Below are positions 14,858-24,801 of a DNA stretch of 64,000 nt, piece after piece (the first letter of the stretch is position 1; every line of letters starts with the position of its first letter). Below the pieces are notes generated by a model, which saw only the letters and a program-made list of their open reading frames with translations, searched no databases and was not told the origin of the DNA. Source of the stretch: Muribaculum sp. (GTDB lineage Bacteria > Bacteroidota > Bacteroidia > Bacteroidales > Muribaculaceae); the NCBI GenBank assembly GCA_009775095.1, contig VSOZ01000002.1, positions 186,001-250,000 on the forward strand, in the 5' to 3' direction. A program made the position numbers and the translations under genes.

Positions 14858-17206
14858 CTAAATTGTGAACGCCAACCTCTTTTCTCTATTTTTACTCAAC
14901 CTCACATCACGCACATCAGAGCCGCAGCGTACTTTTATACGACAGTCGCGCACAGAATTGAGCGTCACCTCAGCACGCGAGTCGGCCCTATTCCATGACA
15001 GATTATCGACAGTCACTCCACAGCGTGTAAGCACACCGCTTATCGACCCCTTGTCAAGGCCTTCGGCAAGTGCCGGCAGAATGTCGATACTCTCTTCGTC
15101 CGATCCTATCAGCATCTCAATTATTATACCGGGTACTGAATGACACACATCGGTACAAAATACTCCGAAATCAGGATAGTGCGAAGTGGCAAGCCCATTA
15201 TAATAGAAGTCACGGCTGACAAGCTGCATGAGTTTGTCGCTCAACGACTCCGCATCATGCAGTCCGGCGGCTATAAGCGCACCGTGCAGCAATCCGTGAC
15301 CGGCATTTTCATAAGGATAGCGGTCGCGCATCTTCAAGGCTTTACGTGCCGCTTCATAATACTCGGGGGCTCTCTGTTCAGAAAACTCTCTGTAGGGCCA
15401 CACCATCATAAGATGACTCGAATGACGGTGATTGTAGCTGTCCTCCAGACCGGGCCATCCCCACTCTTTTATAGCCCCGTCACTGTTTATACGGTAAGGC
15501 GGCAACGACGCAAGCATGTCGCGCCAATTTTCACGACATGACCCATCCTCGTCAAGTACATCGCTTGCCTTAAGCAGAGTAGACATTATAAACCTTGCCC
15601 CTGCCACATCAAAGGCGGAGTTGTTAAGCAACGACACCTTCAGATTGGACGGCTGGTTTTCAGGCGATACCGAACCGGCAAATATAAAATAGCCCTCCTC
15701 ATCGCGATATTTCAGAAAATCCTCATAAAAATCGCCCATCTCCTTAAGCAAAGGATATAGACGCGTACGCAAAAACTCCTTATCGCGGGTCACAAGATAG
15801 TATTCCCAGAACGGATAAAGCAACCATGCCTCCTCGCCGGTAGCGTAGTGATACGGATAAAACGTATTGATCGAAGCCATAAGCCCCGACGACAGCCCCG
15901 GAGTGTTGCCACATGCAAGCAGTCCGCGGCAGCCGAGCAGTTTACGTGCATTTACACGGAAGTCATCGCACCACACCTCGTTAAGATTGAAATAACCCTC
16001 CATCACTTCGGGCATGGCTCCGACATTGCCCCCGCTTACCTGCAGATTAAGGTTAGCGTCAAGGTGATAATAACCGCCCCACCCGACATTGCAGTCACCG
16101 GTCCATATGCCGAGCAGATCGGGCGGTGTCAGCTCATTACCCGAGGCAAGGAAATGATAGCGTCCGGCTGTAAACAGACGTTCCACAAGAGCCGGCACGA
16201 GCGTGGCGCTGCGCTTCTGCAGAGCGAGCAATTCTTCATTTGACATGGCTCGCTCATGCGATGACGCTACGAGGTCAAGCGTCACCCGCCCCATTATATC
16301 GCTATGCAGCGTTGCATGTCGTGACATGAGCGCGTTGTAGTCTGCGACAACCGCTTCGAGCTTCGTTTTAATACCGGCGGGCCGGTACGACGCCTTGTCA
16401 TCATACTTCTCGGTCATGGCCACGACAAGCAGCGACGAAGCCCCTTTGACGTCAATAGTATCGCCCCTCATGCCGACTGTGCCGTCAGATGCATAAACTT
16501 TAACGCCCCCATAATAGCCACATTTATCCATAGGAGCCGGATAGCTTATGTTGATACCTGCATAACCTGACGCGGTATCATGGATTACAGCCATACCTTC
16601 GGGAAAATGCATATCGCCAAGAAGCGCCAAATCAAGAGAGCAGTCGAGAAGTCCGCGCTGCGGAGCCACAATCTCCATGACCGCCATGTCATCCACGCGC
16701 GATACAAACATGCGGCGCATCCAATCGCCGCGTTTGTCAGTCCACTCCACCTTTATTTCTCCGGTATTGTAATCCGTACCGCGACGAAAACCGGTAATAT
16801 CACCTGCAGACGGCATATCAATCTCAAGGGCAAAGCCCGGATGACGGCCACCCTCTCCCCCGTCGCTCCACTCGGCGGAGCGCACGGCAAGGTCATTGGC
16901 TTCCTTAAATCGCCCTTCGGCACAATAACGCTTTATCAGCATCAACATGTCTTGCGGCACATCGGCAAATTCACGCGGCTTGGTAGCGGGAAAATTAAAC
17001 GGACGTCCCGTAAACACCACCGTTTCATGCAGCGGATTACCTAATACCATTATTCCGGTATTTCCGTTTCCGGCAAGAAGCGCATCCTGCCACTTGCCAT
17101 ACTCCGAAGGATATGTCGTCGAATAACCTTGAGCATATGCCCCGACCGCAACAGCAAGAACCGCCACAATGACACACAACAACTTTCTCATAACCGTAAT
17201 CATCAT
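14858..17206 (-). CDS. Glycoside hydrolase family 95-like enzyme (alpha-fucosidase/alpha-L-galactosidase type)
   Basis: A 782-residue secreted protein: signal peptide (KLLCVIVAVLAVAVGAYAQ), an N-terminal beta-sandwich starting with the family motif WQDALLAGNGNTGIMVLGNP (residues about 37-56), a linker, then an (alpha/alpha)6 barrel (LLGIWTGD, YHLDANLNLQVSGGN, GSVSPENQP). GH95 enzymes hydrolyse terminal alpha-1,2-fucose or alpha-L-galactose in host or plant glycans by inversion. The start overlaps the GH2 stop (ATGA). ATG at 17206 or the sixth codon (ATG at 17191) are both possible; the latter leaves a cleaner signal peptide. Substrate specificity is not visible. Confidence 0.7.
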   Translation of the reverse strand: MMITVMRKLLCVIVAVLAVAVGAYAQGYSTTYPSEYGKWQDALLAGNGNTGIMVLGNPLHETVVFTGRPFNFPATKPREFADVPQDMLMLIKRYCAEGRFKEANDLAVRSAEWSDGGEGGRHPGFALEIDMPSAGDITGFRRGTDYNTGEIKVEWTDKRGDWMRRMFVSRVDDMAVMEIVAPQRGLLDCSLDLALLGDMHFPEGMAVIHDTASGYAGINISYPAPMDKCGYYGGVKVYASDGTVGMRGDTIDVKGASSLLVVAMTEKYDDKASYRPAGIKTKLEAVVADYNALMSRHATLHSDIMGRVTLDLVASSHERAMSNEELLALQKRSATLVPALVERLFTAGRYHFLASGNELTPPDLLGIWTGDCNVGWGGYYHLDANLNLQVSGGNVGAMPEVMEGYFNLNEVWCDDFRVNARKLLGCRGLLACGNTPGLSSGLMASINTFYPYHYATGEEAWLLYPFWEYYLVTRDKEFLRTRLYPLLKEMGDFYEDFLKYRDEEGYFIFAGSVSPENQPSNLKVSLLNNSAFDVAGARFIMSTLLKASDVLDEDGSCRENWRDMLASLPPYRINSDGAIKEWGWPGLEDSYNHRHSSHLMMVWPYREFSEQRAPEYYEAARKALKMRDRYPYENAGHGLLHGALIAAGLHDAESLSDKLMQLVSRDFYYNGLATSHYPDFGVFCTDVCHSVPGIIIEMLIGSDEESIDILPALAEGLDKGSISGVLTRCGVTVDNLSWNRADSRAEVTLNSVRDCRIKVRCGSDVRDVRLSKNREKRLAFTI

Positions 17207-20040
17207 TTGACGTTCAACAATCGTGTACGCGGCATATTGTATCCCTCGGCGGAAACGGCCACATCCTTGCGGGGCGAATACTCGACAGTGACAACGCGGC
17301 GTTCTCCGGGGAGCAGGTTAAAATACCCGTCAGATATGTACGCAGGCAGAATACGCTCGTCGGTAGCACGATCGCGCAGATTCAGTTTAAGAGCTATAGC
17401 CGGCACCTTGCTTTTGTTTTTCACCTCAACGGTAAATTTACCATCCTTACAATCAACAATACGTGTACTGAGGTCGGGAGCGCTAAGCGAATTAAACGCC
17501 TTCAAGTCACCGCTTTTACCGGGAAGCCAATAGTCATTGACAGAAAGTATGCGGCCTTTGCGGTCAAGCAGTGTCAATCGCTCAAGACGTACATCATCGA
17601 CCGACTCGGGACACTCGACATCAAAACACTCCGTAAGTCTGTCGGCCGACAGATTCACTTTAGCCTCACGGCGCGAAATACGGCGCCCCGACGTATCATA
17701 CAACTCATAGACGGCACGTGCACCCTTTATATCTTTAAGCGTCGTATTGGTCGCCACAACTTTATTGTCGTCAAGATTTTTCTGTATATGTATAGGCTCG
17801 CAGGCCTTGCGACAACCGTAAAATGCGCCGAACGGCTCGTAATCCCACGAATATATCTGCCATACCATACTCGGCCATGCCGGATGGCTCATCCACAGGA
17901 GCATTCCGCTCGTGGACCGCCACATATTGCTGTTCCAAGCCTCGAACATGGCGCGGAAACTGTCATAATTCAGTATCTGCGCCTTACGGCAGAAATCGGT
18001 AAGATTGGCCGCCTCGCCAAACTTATAGCGCAAGTCATCCATAAATTCACCCTGTCCGCCGTGCAGGTCATGATAATACCATACATCGCTTATAGGCCAA
18101 GCATCCTTGACATCCATCATTGCAAGAATCGACTCTTCGGTAGGTATAGATGTGGAGCCCTGCTCCGTATTGAACCCGTGAGCGCGCTCCGTGAAGTATC
18201 GTGCCGGCTCCTTGAAATAATTCCACGGGCCGCTGGGCCGCAGATTACAATGTGTCGAATTGGGGCTGTAAAGGCGTGTGCCGTCATCGGAGGCTATCAT
18301 ATCGGCGAGTTTGCGCTCTATATACTCTGGAGCAAAACCCTCGTTACGCGGGTTCCACACAGCTATCGACGGGTGATTGCGGAAGCGACGCACCACATCA
18401 CCGGCATTTTTAATAAACAGATCATCGTCGTTCACCTCAAGATTGTATCCGGCTGTACTGAGCCAGAAGTCATTGAACACCAACATACCGTACTCGTCAC
18501 ACAACTCATAGAAAACCTCCTCCGTGCTCTCACCGGTCCAGTTGCGTATCATATTGAAATTGGCATCTTTATGCAGGCGGAAGTATGGCTCGAGATGCTC
18601 CCTTGACACCCGCTTCATGCCGTCGTCCATACCCCAGTTGCCGCCACGGCAGAATATTCGCTGACCGTTGACCTTGATAACCAGATAGTGATGCATCAGA
18701 CTGTCAGGCGACGGCATCAGCACATCGACTCCCGGATTATTCACGACACGGGGCATACACATACCCTCCTCCACATATTTGCGATTGATGTTGTCAAACA
18801 CAGGCTTACCGTCGGTAACCGCCGACGGACGATACTCTACCCTCTTCACAGACTCGTCGGGATAACATACTTCCATTTCATAAGACATCTCCCTGACTCC
18901 GAAACGCACATTTTTGCTGTCACTTACATTGCCTTTTTCCTCTAAGGTCAAGTCAAGGTCATAAAGATTCTGCGCCCCGTAGCCGTTAGGCCACCACAAT
19001 CGCGGATTATCAAGTTCAAGTTCCGGATAGTCAGCCGGAGAAAATTGCACCACACGCTTTTCACGGGGAGCGAGCCTGACACCACGTTCTACACACTTGC
19101 CGTCAACCGTCATTTTCACTTTGACTTCATTTGCTTGGGGCAATACATTTTCTACATCTACTCTGACCGTAAGTTCGGCTTTTGTCGTGTCGGGAAGATT
19201 AAGACGTGTCATGACCTGAGTATCACCTATTTTGGCTCCTCCGGTAAAACGTAGTCTGACATCCTGCCATATGCCTATATTACGGTCACGAATGCCGGGC
19301 ACCCAGTCCCATCCCTCCGATGATATAAATGTAGGTCCGTCAAGACACAACTGACCGCCGTTCATACCGTTACCTGCACTCGGTGACTGCTCGTGAGGTA
19401 TGCCCGGATTGGGTGGCGGCAGTATATGCACCGCGAGTACGTTGTCATTCTTGCGTAAAATGCCTGTGACGTCAAATTCACCACGAATAAAAGCACCCTT
19501 CATATCTCCCACTCTTATGCCGTTCAACCATATATCGGCAGCATAGTTTATTCCGTTAAGAAGCAGCCAAGCCTGCCGACCGGCCGCTGTAGCGGGAGCA
19601 TCAAACTGTATACGATACCACCAGTCCTTGCGGCAAAGCGTATCGGGAATGGCAAGATTATTAAGCCCGAAATAAGGATCGGGATATACGTTCATGTCCA
19701 CAAGTGTGGTCAACACAGTGCCGGGTACGGTGGCGTTATACCATCCTTCAATATCAAAGTCATTGCTGAAAACGGATTGTCCGGCACCGACCACACGGTC
19801 ATTATCGGCGAGCATCCAACCGTCGGAAAGTATATATTCGGAGTCGCCCGAAGGTGTCAGTACAGTCACCGGTGCTTTGACTTCCAAAGGCACCGGCATG
19901 ACTACCTCGGCTTTACTGCGCGGAAGAGTAGCCACATCCTGAGGATGAGTAAGACCGCGGTTGGCGATGTTCTGTGCCGACACCCCTACCGATGAAAACA
20001 AAAAGATGAATTTTAATACTTGCAGTGATGTAATATTCAT
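17203..20040 (-). CDS. GH2-family exo-glycosidase (exo-beta-glucosaminidase/beta-mannosidase-like)
   Basis: A 945-residue secreted protein: signal MNITSLQVLKFIFLFSSVGVSA, N-terminal jelly-roll sugar-binding domain (about 60-260), two Ig-like domains, then a TIM barrel. The acid/base pair is Asn-Glu in AVWNPRNEGFAP (Glu about 567) and the nucleophile Glu is in FNTEQGS (about 626), as in GH2. The layout resembles exo-beta-D-glucosaminidase and related enzymes, but the substrate could be another beta-linked sugar. A longer frame starts with GTG at 20058, before the likely transcription start, so the ATG at 20040 is preferred. It forms a translationally coupled pair with the GH95 gene; no SusC/SusD genes accompany it. 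Confidence 0.85.
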   Translation of the reverse strand: MNITSLQVLKFIFLFSSVGVSAQNIANRGLTHPQDVATLPRSKAEVVMPVPLEVKAPVTVLTPSGDSEYILSDGWMLADNDRVVGAGQSVFSNDFDIEGWYNATVPGTVLTTLVDMNVYPDPYFGLNNLAIPDTLCRKDWWYRIQFDAPATAAGRQAWLLLNGINYAADIWLNGIRVGDMKGAFIRGEFDVTGILRKNDNVLAVHILPPPNPGIPHEQSPSAGNGMNGGQLCLDGPTFISSEGWDWVPGIRDRNIGIWQDVRLRFTGGAKIGDTQVMTRLNLPDTTKAELTVRVDVENVLPQANEVKVKMTVDGKCVERGVRLAPREKRVVQFSPADYPELELDNPRLWWPNGYGAQNLYDLDLTLEEKGNVSDSKNVRFGVREMSYEMEVCYPDESVKRVEYRPSAVTDGKPVFDNINRKYVEEGMCMPRVVNNPGVDVLMPSPDSLMHHYLVIKVNGQRIFCRGGNWGMDDGMKRVSREHLEPYFRLHKDANFNMIRNWTGESTEEVFYELCDEYGMLVFNDFWLSTAGYNLEVNDDDLFIKNAGDVVRRFRNHPSIAVWNPRNEGFAPEYIERKLADMIASDDGTRLYSPNSTHCNLRPSGPWNYFKEPARYFTERAHGFNTEQGSTSIPTEESILAMMDVKDAWPISDVWYYHDLHGGQGEFMDDLRYKFGEAANLTDFCRKAQILNYDSFRAMFEAWNSNMWRSTSGMLLWMSHPAWPSMVWQIYSWDYEPFGAFYGCRKACEPIHIQKNLDDNKVVATNTTLKDIKGARAVYELYDTSGRRISRREAKVNLSADRLTECFDVECPESVDDVRLERLTLLDRKGRILSVNDYWLPGKSGDLKAFNSLSAPDLSTRIVDCKDGKFTVEVKNKSKVPAIALKLNLRDRATDERILPAYISDGYFNLLPGERRVVTVEYSPRKDVAVSAEGYNMPRTRLLNVK

Positions 20041-20060
20041 GGTTGAAGTTTTTAACACCG

Positions 20061-20068
20061 CAAAAATA
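20061..20068 (-). promoter_or_regulatory. -7 promoter box of the GH2/GH95 pair
   Basis: TATTTTTG on the minus strand (20068-20061) fits TAnnTTTG; the -33 box is poor. Transcription would begin near 20054, after the GTG alternative at 20058, which supports the ATG at 20040 as the start. The remaining bases to 20222 carry nothing I can name. Confidence 0.4.
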
Positions 20069-20222
20069 GCCCCGTAATATTAACAACTCATTTAATATTC
20101 TATTAATCGCGCCTAACAAACAAAATTCGACACAAAACAAAGGTTAAAATCTCATATTATTTTGAGATCAAAAGACTAATATCATCAGTTAAAGCGACTG
20201 TATATTCAGTTATCTAATACAT

Positions 20223-21575
20223 TTATAAAAGTCCTGCCATATACAACGGGAGAAACACAATACCATTATCTTTGCTTACGTCCTTTGTGTGAAGTACAAA
20301 AGCAGTCCCCATATATTGTGTAAATTTCTTCCGGCATTTTTCAAGGGATGTCAATCTGTAATTTGGAGTGGACTTGACTTCTATAGGACTGATATTATGT
20401 CTACTTGTTATCTCACCTTTGCGAATAAGAAAATCTATTTCCATACGGTCATCAGCATTTTCTCGTGATGAACAACTGTAAAAATATAAGGGATGTCCTG
20501 CAGTATGAAGTAACTGCGCCACAAGGTTCTCAACAAGCATGCCTTTATTAAATTCCAACTTTCCTCGTAGAATTTTTTCATAAATGCCACCTTGTTCCAA
20601 GTCAGATTCTCCGAAGGCCATTGACACAAGTAATCCGGTATCAGCCATATATATTTTCACTTTAGAATCATCCCTATTCAATGCCAATCCAACGGATGGT
20701 TCTGTCGTGCCATAGCAGAAATTGGCTACTCTACTTTCATCAAGCCAAAACATGGCCTCCGAAAAATCACGCATCTTGTAACCTTTCTTAACCTGCGACG
20801 GACGAAATTTTTTTTCATGTTGCTGCAAAGCTCCCGGTATGTAGTCGAAAACACGGGTGACATTTGGAGCTTGACGCCCGGCATATTTGCTTATGTCATT
20901 ACGGTAAAGAGCTAATATAGTTCTTTTAACGGCATCAACATCTCTGAAATCCTTCGTTTCTATATAACTTAACACTGCCTGCGGCATCCCGCCAACGAGC
21001 ATATATTCACGAAGCGTTTCCATCATTTGACGGTGTAACGATTGTCCCAGAGGCTTCAGTTGCTCAAACCGATCTTTTAAATAATCAAAAAGCATATGTT
21101 TTCCTATAGCACACATGAATTCCTCAAGATCCATAGGGTACATATCAATTCTGACTTCTTCGCTCGGAATTACAATATTCTTCACATTATGGTTTATACT
21201 CACCAACGAACCGGTTTCAATATAGTCGTATCTACCATCTTTGACAAGATACTTTATTGCAGCACGAGCTTTTGGATACATCTGTACCTCGTCAAAGATA
21301 ATGACCGAGTTTCTTTCATATAGCTTTACACCGGTATAAATACTTAAGCGTACAAAAAATGTATCAAGATCGGTCAAATATTGCTCGAAAAGTTCGGTTA
21401 TATTATCCGATACATTATTGAAGTCAATAAGTATATAAGACTTATATTCGTTTTTGGCAAATTCCTCCACAATCCAGCTCTTACCTATACGTCTTGCACC
21501 GTCAACAAGTAATGCGGTACGACCGTTCCATCGCTCTTTCCACTCTTTTATTTTATTGTAAATCTTACGCTTCAT
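20223..21575 (-). CDS. AAA+ ATPase with C-terminal DUF4143 domain
   Basis: A 450-residue protein starting at the ATG giving MKRKIYNKIKEW. Walker A is VDGARRIGKSW (about 25-35), Walker B is VIIFDEVQMYP (about 90-100), and ETGSLVS is the sensor-like block. The C-terminal half carries the DUF4143 pattern (LEFNKGMLVENLVAQLL, then MEIDFLIRKG and SPIEVKSTPNYR), which has a PD-(D/E)XK-like core of D, E-V-K. This family is abundant in Bacteroidales and archaea; its cellular job is unknown. A TTG start seven codons earlier is unlikely. Confidence 0.9.
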   Translation of the reverse strand: MKRKIYNKIKEWKERWNGRTALLVDGARRIGKSWIVEEFAKNEYKSYILIDFNNVSDNITELFEQYLTDLDTFFVRLSIYTGVKLYERNSVIIFDEVQMYPKARAAIKYLVKDGRYDYIETGSLVSINHNVKNIVIPSEEVRIDMYPMDLEEFMCAIGKHMLFDYLKDRFEQLKPLGQSLHRQMMETLREYMLVGGMPQAVLSYIETKDFRDVDAVKRTILALYRNDISKYAGRQAPNVTRVFDYIPGALQQHEKKFRPSQVKKGYKMRDFSEAMFWLDESRVANFCYGTTEPSVGLALNRDDSKVKIYMADTGLLVSMAFGESDLEQGGIYEKILRGKLEFNKGMLVENLVAQLLHTAGHPLYFYSCSSRENADDRMEIDFLIRKGEITSRHNISPIEVKSTPNYRLTSLEKCRKKFTQYMGTAFVLHTKDVSKDNGIVFLPLYMAGLL

Positions 21576-21931
21576 AAATATATCACACTTTATCAAGTAT
21601 TTTTATTGCATATTTAATACACCTTTTCAAGCATATTTAGAATAGGCTTAATACACCTTTTCGATATTTCTATATACAAAAATATATTCTTTTAATTAAA
21701 TAAACAAGTTTATTATACTTTTAAATCGGTTAAAGCATTAATAAATTCATCGAACGAGGTCAACGCGTGTGGAGAAAGTTGCGACAGGGGTATAAAAAAA
21801 ATTACCCGTCATCACGACGAATAATCTTCTTAACCTTAAATCTAATACCATGAAAAACACATTGCAAAGGTAATGCATTTTATGTTATAAAACATACTTT
21901 TTTAATAGATATTATCATATTTAACATATTT
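21576..21931. other. AT-rich intergenic stretch, no gene
   Basis: A 356-base AT-rich gap between the AAA/DUF4143 gene and the 90-residue membrane protein gene. A -7-like box TACCTTTG (21872-21865, minus strand, poor -33) could drive the ATPase with a leader of about 280 bases. A seven-codon ATG frame at 21851-21874 (KNTLQR) overlaps it and is probably meaningless or a remnant. No other structure seen. Confidence 0.4.
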
Positions 21932-22204
21932 TTACGTAAATAACCACCATCCGGCGGCAATATAAGAGAGCACTAATAGGGCTAATATAATAACACTCAA
22001 CTCTTTACGTGCCACGTATGTCTTATAGGCGCAATATACGCTTAAAAGAGCGTATATTGGAAATATGTATATCAATATCAAGTACTCGTCCTTACCGTCG
22101 GGATAATTCGATATGATAAACGGCCACGAAAAAACCGGCAACAGCAGTATAATCATGATTAAAGTCATCCACAGGGGAGGACGTCGGTTGTCATTGCTGC
22201 CCAT
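21932..22204 (-). CDS. Small three-TM membrane protein, conserved type, unknown function
   Basis: A 90-residue protein with three hydrophobic stretches (about 12-31, 42-60 and 70-89) and a polar N-terminus. No functional motif. It follows the SDR gene by 6 bases on the same strand, so the two are co-transcribed. Confidence 0.65.
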   Translation of the reverse strand: MGSNDNRRPPLWMTLIMIILLLPVFSWPFIISNYPDGKDEYLILIYIFPIYALLSVYCAYKTYVARKELSVIILALLVLSYIAAGWWLFT

Positions 22205-22210
22205 AACGCT

Positions 22211-23224
22211 TCATTTTTTATTGTCAATAGATTTTTTATACTCGGCCACGGTTATCTCTATACCCTTTTCAAGCGAAAACCGCGGATTAAAACCGAAATC
22301 GGCCTTTGCTTCCGATATGTCGGCGCTCCAATTGCGCTGCTTCATTATCTTGTACTTGTCAGAGTTGAGCGTCGAGGGCTTAAGTTTGGCTACACCGTAC
22401 TTTTCGGCTACGAACGAAGCTATCTTGGTCACCCACAGAGGCAACCTTACAGGTATGACAAATTTCTTGCCGAGCGCACGGGCCACAATCGAGCGAAACT
22501 CCTTTTGCGTATAAGCCCTGTTCTCGCTTATTATATATTTTTTATGCACCCTACCCTTTTCAAGGGCTTGAAACACAGCGTCTACAAGGTCCTCAACATA
22601 AATAAACGTGAGCAGTTGCTTGCGGAAGCCGACACCGAAGTCCCAATGACGGTCTATGCACTTTATCATCATCAGATAGTCCTGCTCGTGAGGACCGTAA
22701 ACTCCCGTAGGCCTGAACACTATCCATGGAAAGTCGGAGGTCATCTCAAGAAGGGTTTCGGCCTTTATCTTTGACACACCGTAACGAGTGTTGGGCTCGG
22801 GTATCATTGAGGCCGTATAAGGGGTATAGCCCTTTTCATCGCCGGGACCGAGCGCACTCAGACTGCTCATGTACAGAAAACGCTCGGGCACTTTATCGCA
22901 CGACTTAAGAGCCTCTACGGTATTTTTAAGATAACCATAGTTTATGCGGTTGAAGTCGGAATAGTTGGTGACTTTCGTTGCCCCGAGATTGTACACTATC
23001 CAATCCCACTTCTCGCCCTGCGGCAATGCAGCATCAAAGGCTTCTGCAAGAGCCTGCGGCGAGTCATAGTCAAGTATCAGAAACTTCAGCCTACTATCAT
23101 CAAGATAGCGGCGCGATGTGCTCTCCCTGATGCCGACCCATGTCTCGTAGCCGAGCTCAAGACTCTTACGGGCCATAAAGCCGCCTATAAAGCCTCCGGC
23201 ACCTATGATAAGTACACGTTTCAT
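22211..23224 (-). CDS. NAD-dependent epimerase/dehydratase (extended SDR)
   Basis: A 337-residue Rossmann-fold protein: dinucleotide loop GAGGFIGG (8-15), active-site Y-x3-K as YGVSKIK (about 148-154) after the Ser-containing MSSLSALGP, and VFRPTGVYGPHEQD. These are extended-SDR features as in sugar-nucleotide epimerases and related enzymes. The substrate is not identifiable. It lies 9 bases after the DUF1846 gene. Confidence 0.88.
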   Translation of the reverse strand: MKRVLIIGAGGFIGGFMARKSLELGYETWVGIRESTSRRYLDDSRLKFLILDYDSPQALAEAFDAALPQGEKWDWIVYNLGATKVTNYSDFNRINYGYLKNTVEALKSCDKVPERFLYMSSLSALGPGDEKGYTPYTASMIPEPNTRYGVSKIKAETLLEMTSDFPWIVFRPTGVYGPHEQDYLMMIKCIDRHWDFGVGFRKQLLTFIYVEDLVDAVFQALEKGRVHKKYIISENRAYTQKEFRSIVARALGKKFVIPVRLPLWVTKIASFVAEKYGVAKLKPSTLNSDKYKIMKQRNWSADISEAKADFGFNPRFSLEKGIEITVAEYKKSIDNKK

Positions 23225-23233
23225 CGCTCTTGG

Positions 23234-24697
23234 TCAGTTTTTCTTAACCGGGTCGCAGGTAAGTCCTACCCCCAGTTTTTTGAATATCTTGTGATCAACC
23301 TCACCAAGCATGACCGTAGAATGCACCTGACATCCGGCCAGCTCCGGCAGCTTCTCCAGCGCACGGCGGCAGTTGTCGTCATGAGTACTCAGAACCGACA
23401 GGGCAACAAGCACCTCATCGGTATGCAGACGCGGATTGTGGCTGCGCAGATAGTTTATCTTCGTATGCTGAATAGGCTCAATCATATATTGAGGTATAAG
23501 CTTGACACCGTGGTCTATACCCGCCAGATGCTTTATGGCGTTAAGAATAAGCGCCGCACTCGGACCAAGCAGTGCGCTTGTCTCGGCGGTTATGATAGTA
23601 CCGTCGGAAAGTTCTATGGCCGAACATGGTACACCGGAGCGCTCGGCACGTTCTTTGGCCGCTACGGTAGTCTTGCGGTAAGCCGTTGTTATCTTTGACT
23701 GCTTCATCAACAGAGCTATCTTGTTGACCTCACTGTCATTGCCGTCGCCCAGAGCCAGACGGTTGAGAGCCGTGTAGTAGCGACGTATTATCTCGTTCTT
23801 CGAAGCCTCGCGACATACTTCGTCATCGTTTATACAGAAGCCCACCATGTTTACACCCATGTCGGTCGGCGACTTATACGGATTTTCACCGTAGATACCC
23901 TCGAAAAGAGAGTTAAGCACCGGGAATATCTCTATGTCGCGGTTGTAGTTTATGGCAGTCTTGCCGTAAGCCTCAAGGTGAAACGGGTCTATCATGTTGA
24001 CATCGTTGAGGTCGGCGGTAGCGGCTTCGTAAGCTATATTTACCGGATGCTTCAGCGGAAGACTCCACACGGGGAAAGTCTCGAATTTGGCGTATCCCGC
24101 CTCAATGCCGCGCTTGTGCTCGTTGTACAACTGGCTCAGACATACAGCCATCTTGCCGCTGCCCGGCCCCGGTGCTGTGACTATGACAAGCGGACGGGTG
24201 GTCTCCACATAATCGTTGCGGCCAAACCCTTCATCCGAAGCTATAAGGTCGACATTTGTCGGATAACCGTCTATCGTATAGTGATAATAGGTAGTTATGC
24301 CCATACGTTCAAGGCGCCGGCGAAAAGCGTCGGCACTGCTCTGTCCGTTGTAATGGGTGATGACTACCGAACTTACGAGAAAGCCGCGGTTCTGAAACTC
24401 CGTACGCAGACGCAGCACGTCCATGTCATAAGTTATGCCGAGGTCGCTGCGCACCTTGTTTTTCTCTATGTCAAGCGCGCTGATCACTATCACTATCTCT
24501 GCATGATCACATAATTGAGAGAGCATACGCAACTTGCTGTCGGGCTGAAAGCCGGGCAACACCCTGCTTGCGTGATGGTCGTCAAATAACTTTCCTCCAA
24601 GCTCAAGATAAAGCTTATTGCCAAACTTGGCAATCCGTTCCCTGATGTGTCGGGACTGTATTTCGAGATATTTCTCGTTGTCAAAGCCGTATTTCAT
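23234..24697 (-). CDS. DUF1846 family protein
   Basis: A 487-residue protein clearly of the DUF1846 family: KLYLELGGKLFDDHHASRVLPGF near residues 28-50 (listed in two parts: KLYLELGGKLF and DDHHASRVLPGF), then VTAPGPGSGKMAVCLSQLYN (about 173-192), a P-loop-like segment, and FPVWSLPLKHPVNIAYEAAT. The family is structurally characterised but its reaction is unknown; the P-loop-like segment suggests nucleotide binding. It starts a minus-strand trio with the SDR and membrane protein genes. Confidence 0.9.
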   Translation of the reverse strand: MKYGFDNEKYLEIQSRHIRERIAKFGNKLYLELGGKLFDDHHASRVLPGFQPDSKLRMLSQLCDHAEIVIVISALDIEKNKVRSDLGITYDMDVLRLRTEFQNRGFLVSSVVITHYNGQSSADAFRRRLERMGITTYYHYTIDGYPTNVDLIASDEGFGRNDYVETTRPLVIVTAPGPGSGKMAVCLSQLYNEHKRGIEAGYAKFETFPVWSLPLKHPVNIAYEAATADLNDVNMIDPFHLEAYGKTAINYNRDIEIFPVLNSLFEGIYGENPYKSPTDMGVNMVGFCINDDEVCREASKNEIIRRYYTALNRLALGDGNDSEVNKIALLMKQSKITTAYRKTTVAAKERAERSGVPCSAIELSDGTIITAETSALLGPSAALILNAIKHLAGIDHGVKLIPQYMIEPIQHTKINYLRSHNPRLHTDEVLVALSVLSTHDDNCRRALEKLPELAGCQVHSTVMLGEVDHKIFKKLGVGLTCDPVKKN

Positions 24698-24706
24698 AAC
24701 GGATTA

Positions 24707-24737
24707 CAAAGTTACAAGTTTTTGGCGGTAATCCAAC
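24707..24737 (-). promoter_or_regulatory. Promoter of the DUF1846 gene
   Basis: TAACTTTG on the minus strand (24714-24707) preceded at 19 bases by GTTG, close to the TTTG -33 consensus. Transcription would start near 24700, only a few bases before the ATG at 24697, so the mRNA may be almost leaderless. Confidence 0.4.
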
Positions 24738-24801
24738 CCCGTTTAATACATTTTTTATTACAGCCGTGATGCAATATAAGCTTTTTATAGTAAAACAAAA
24801 T

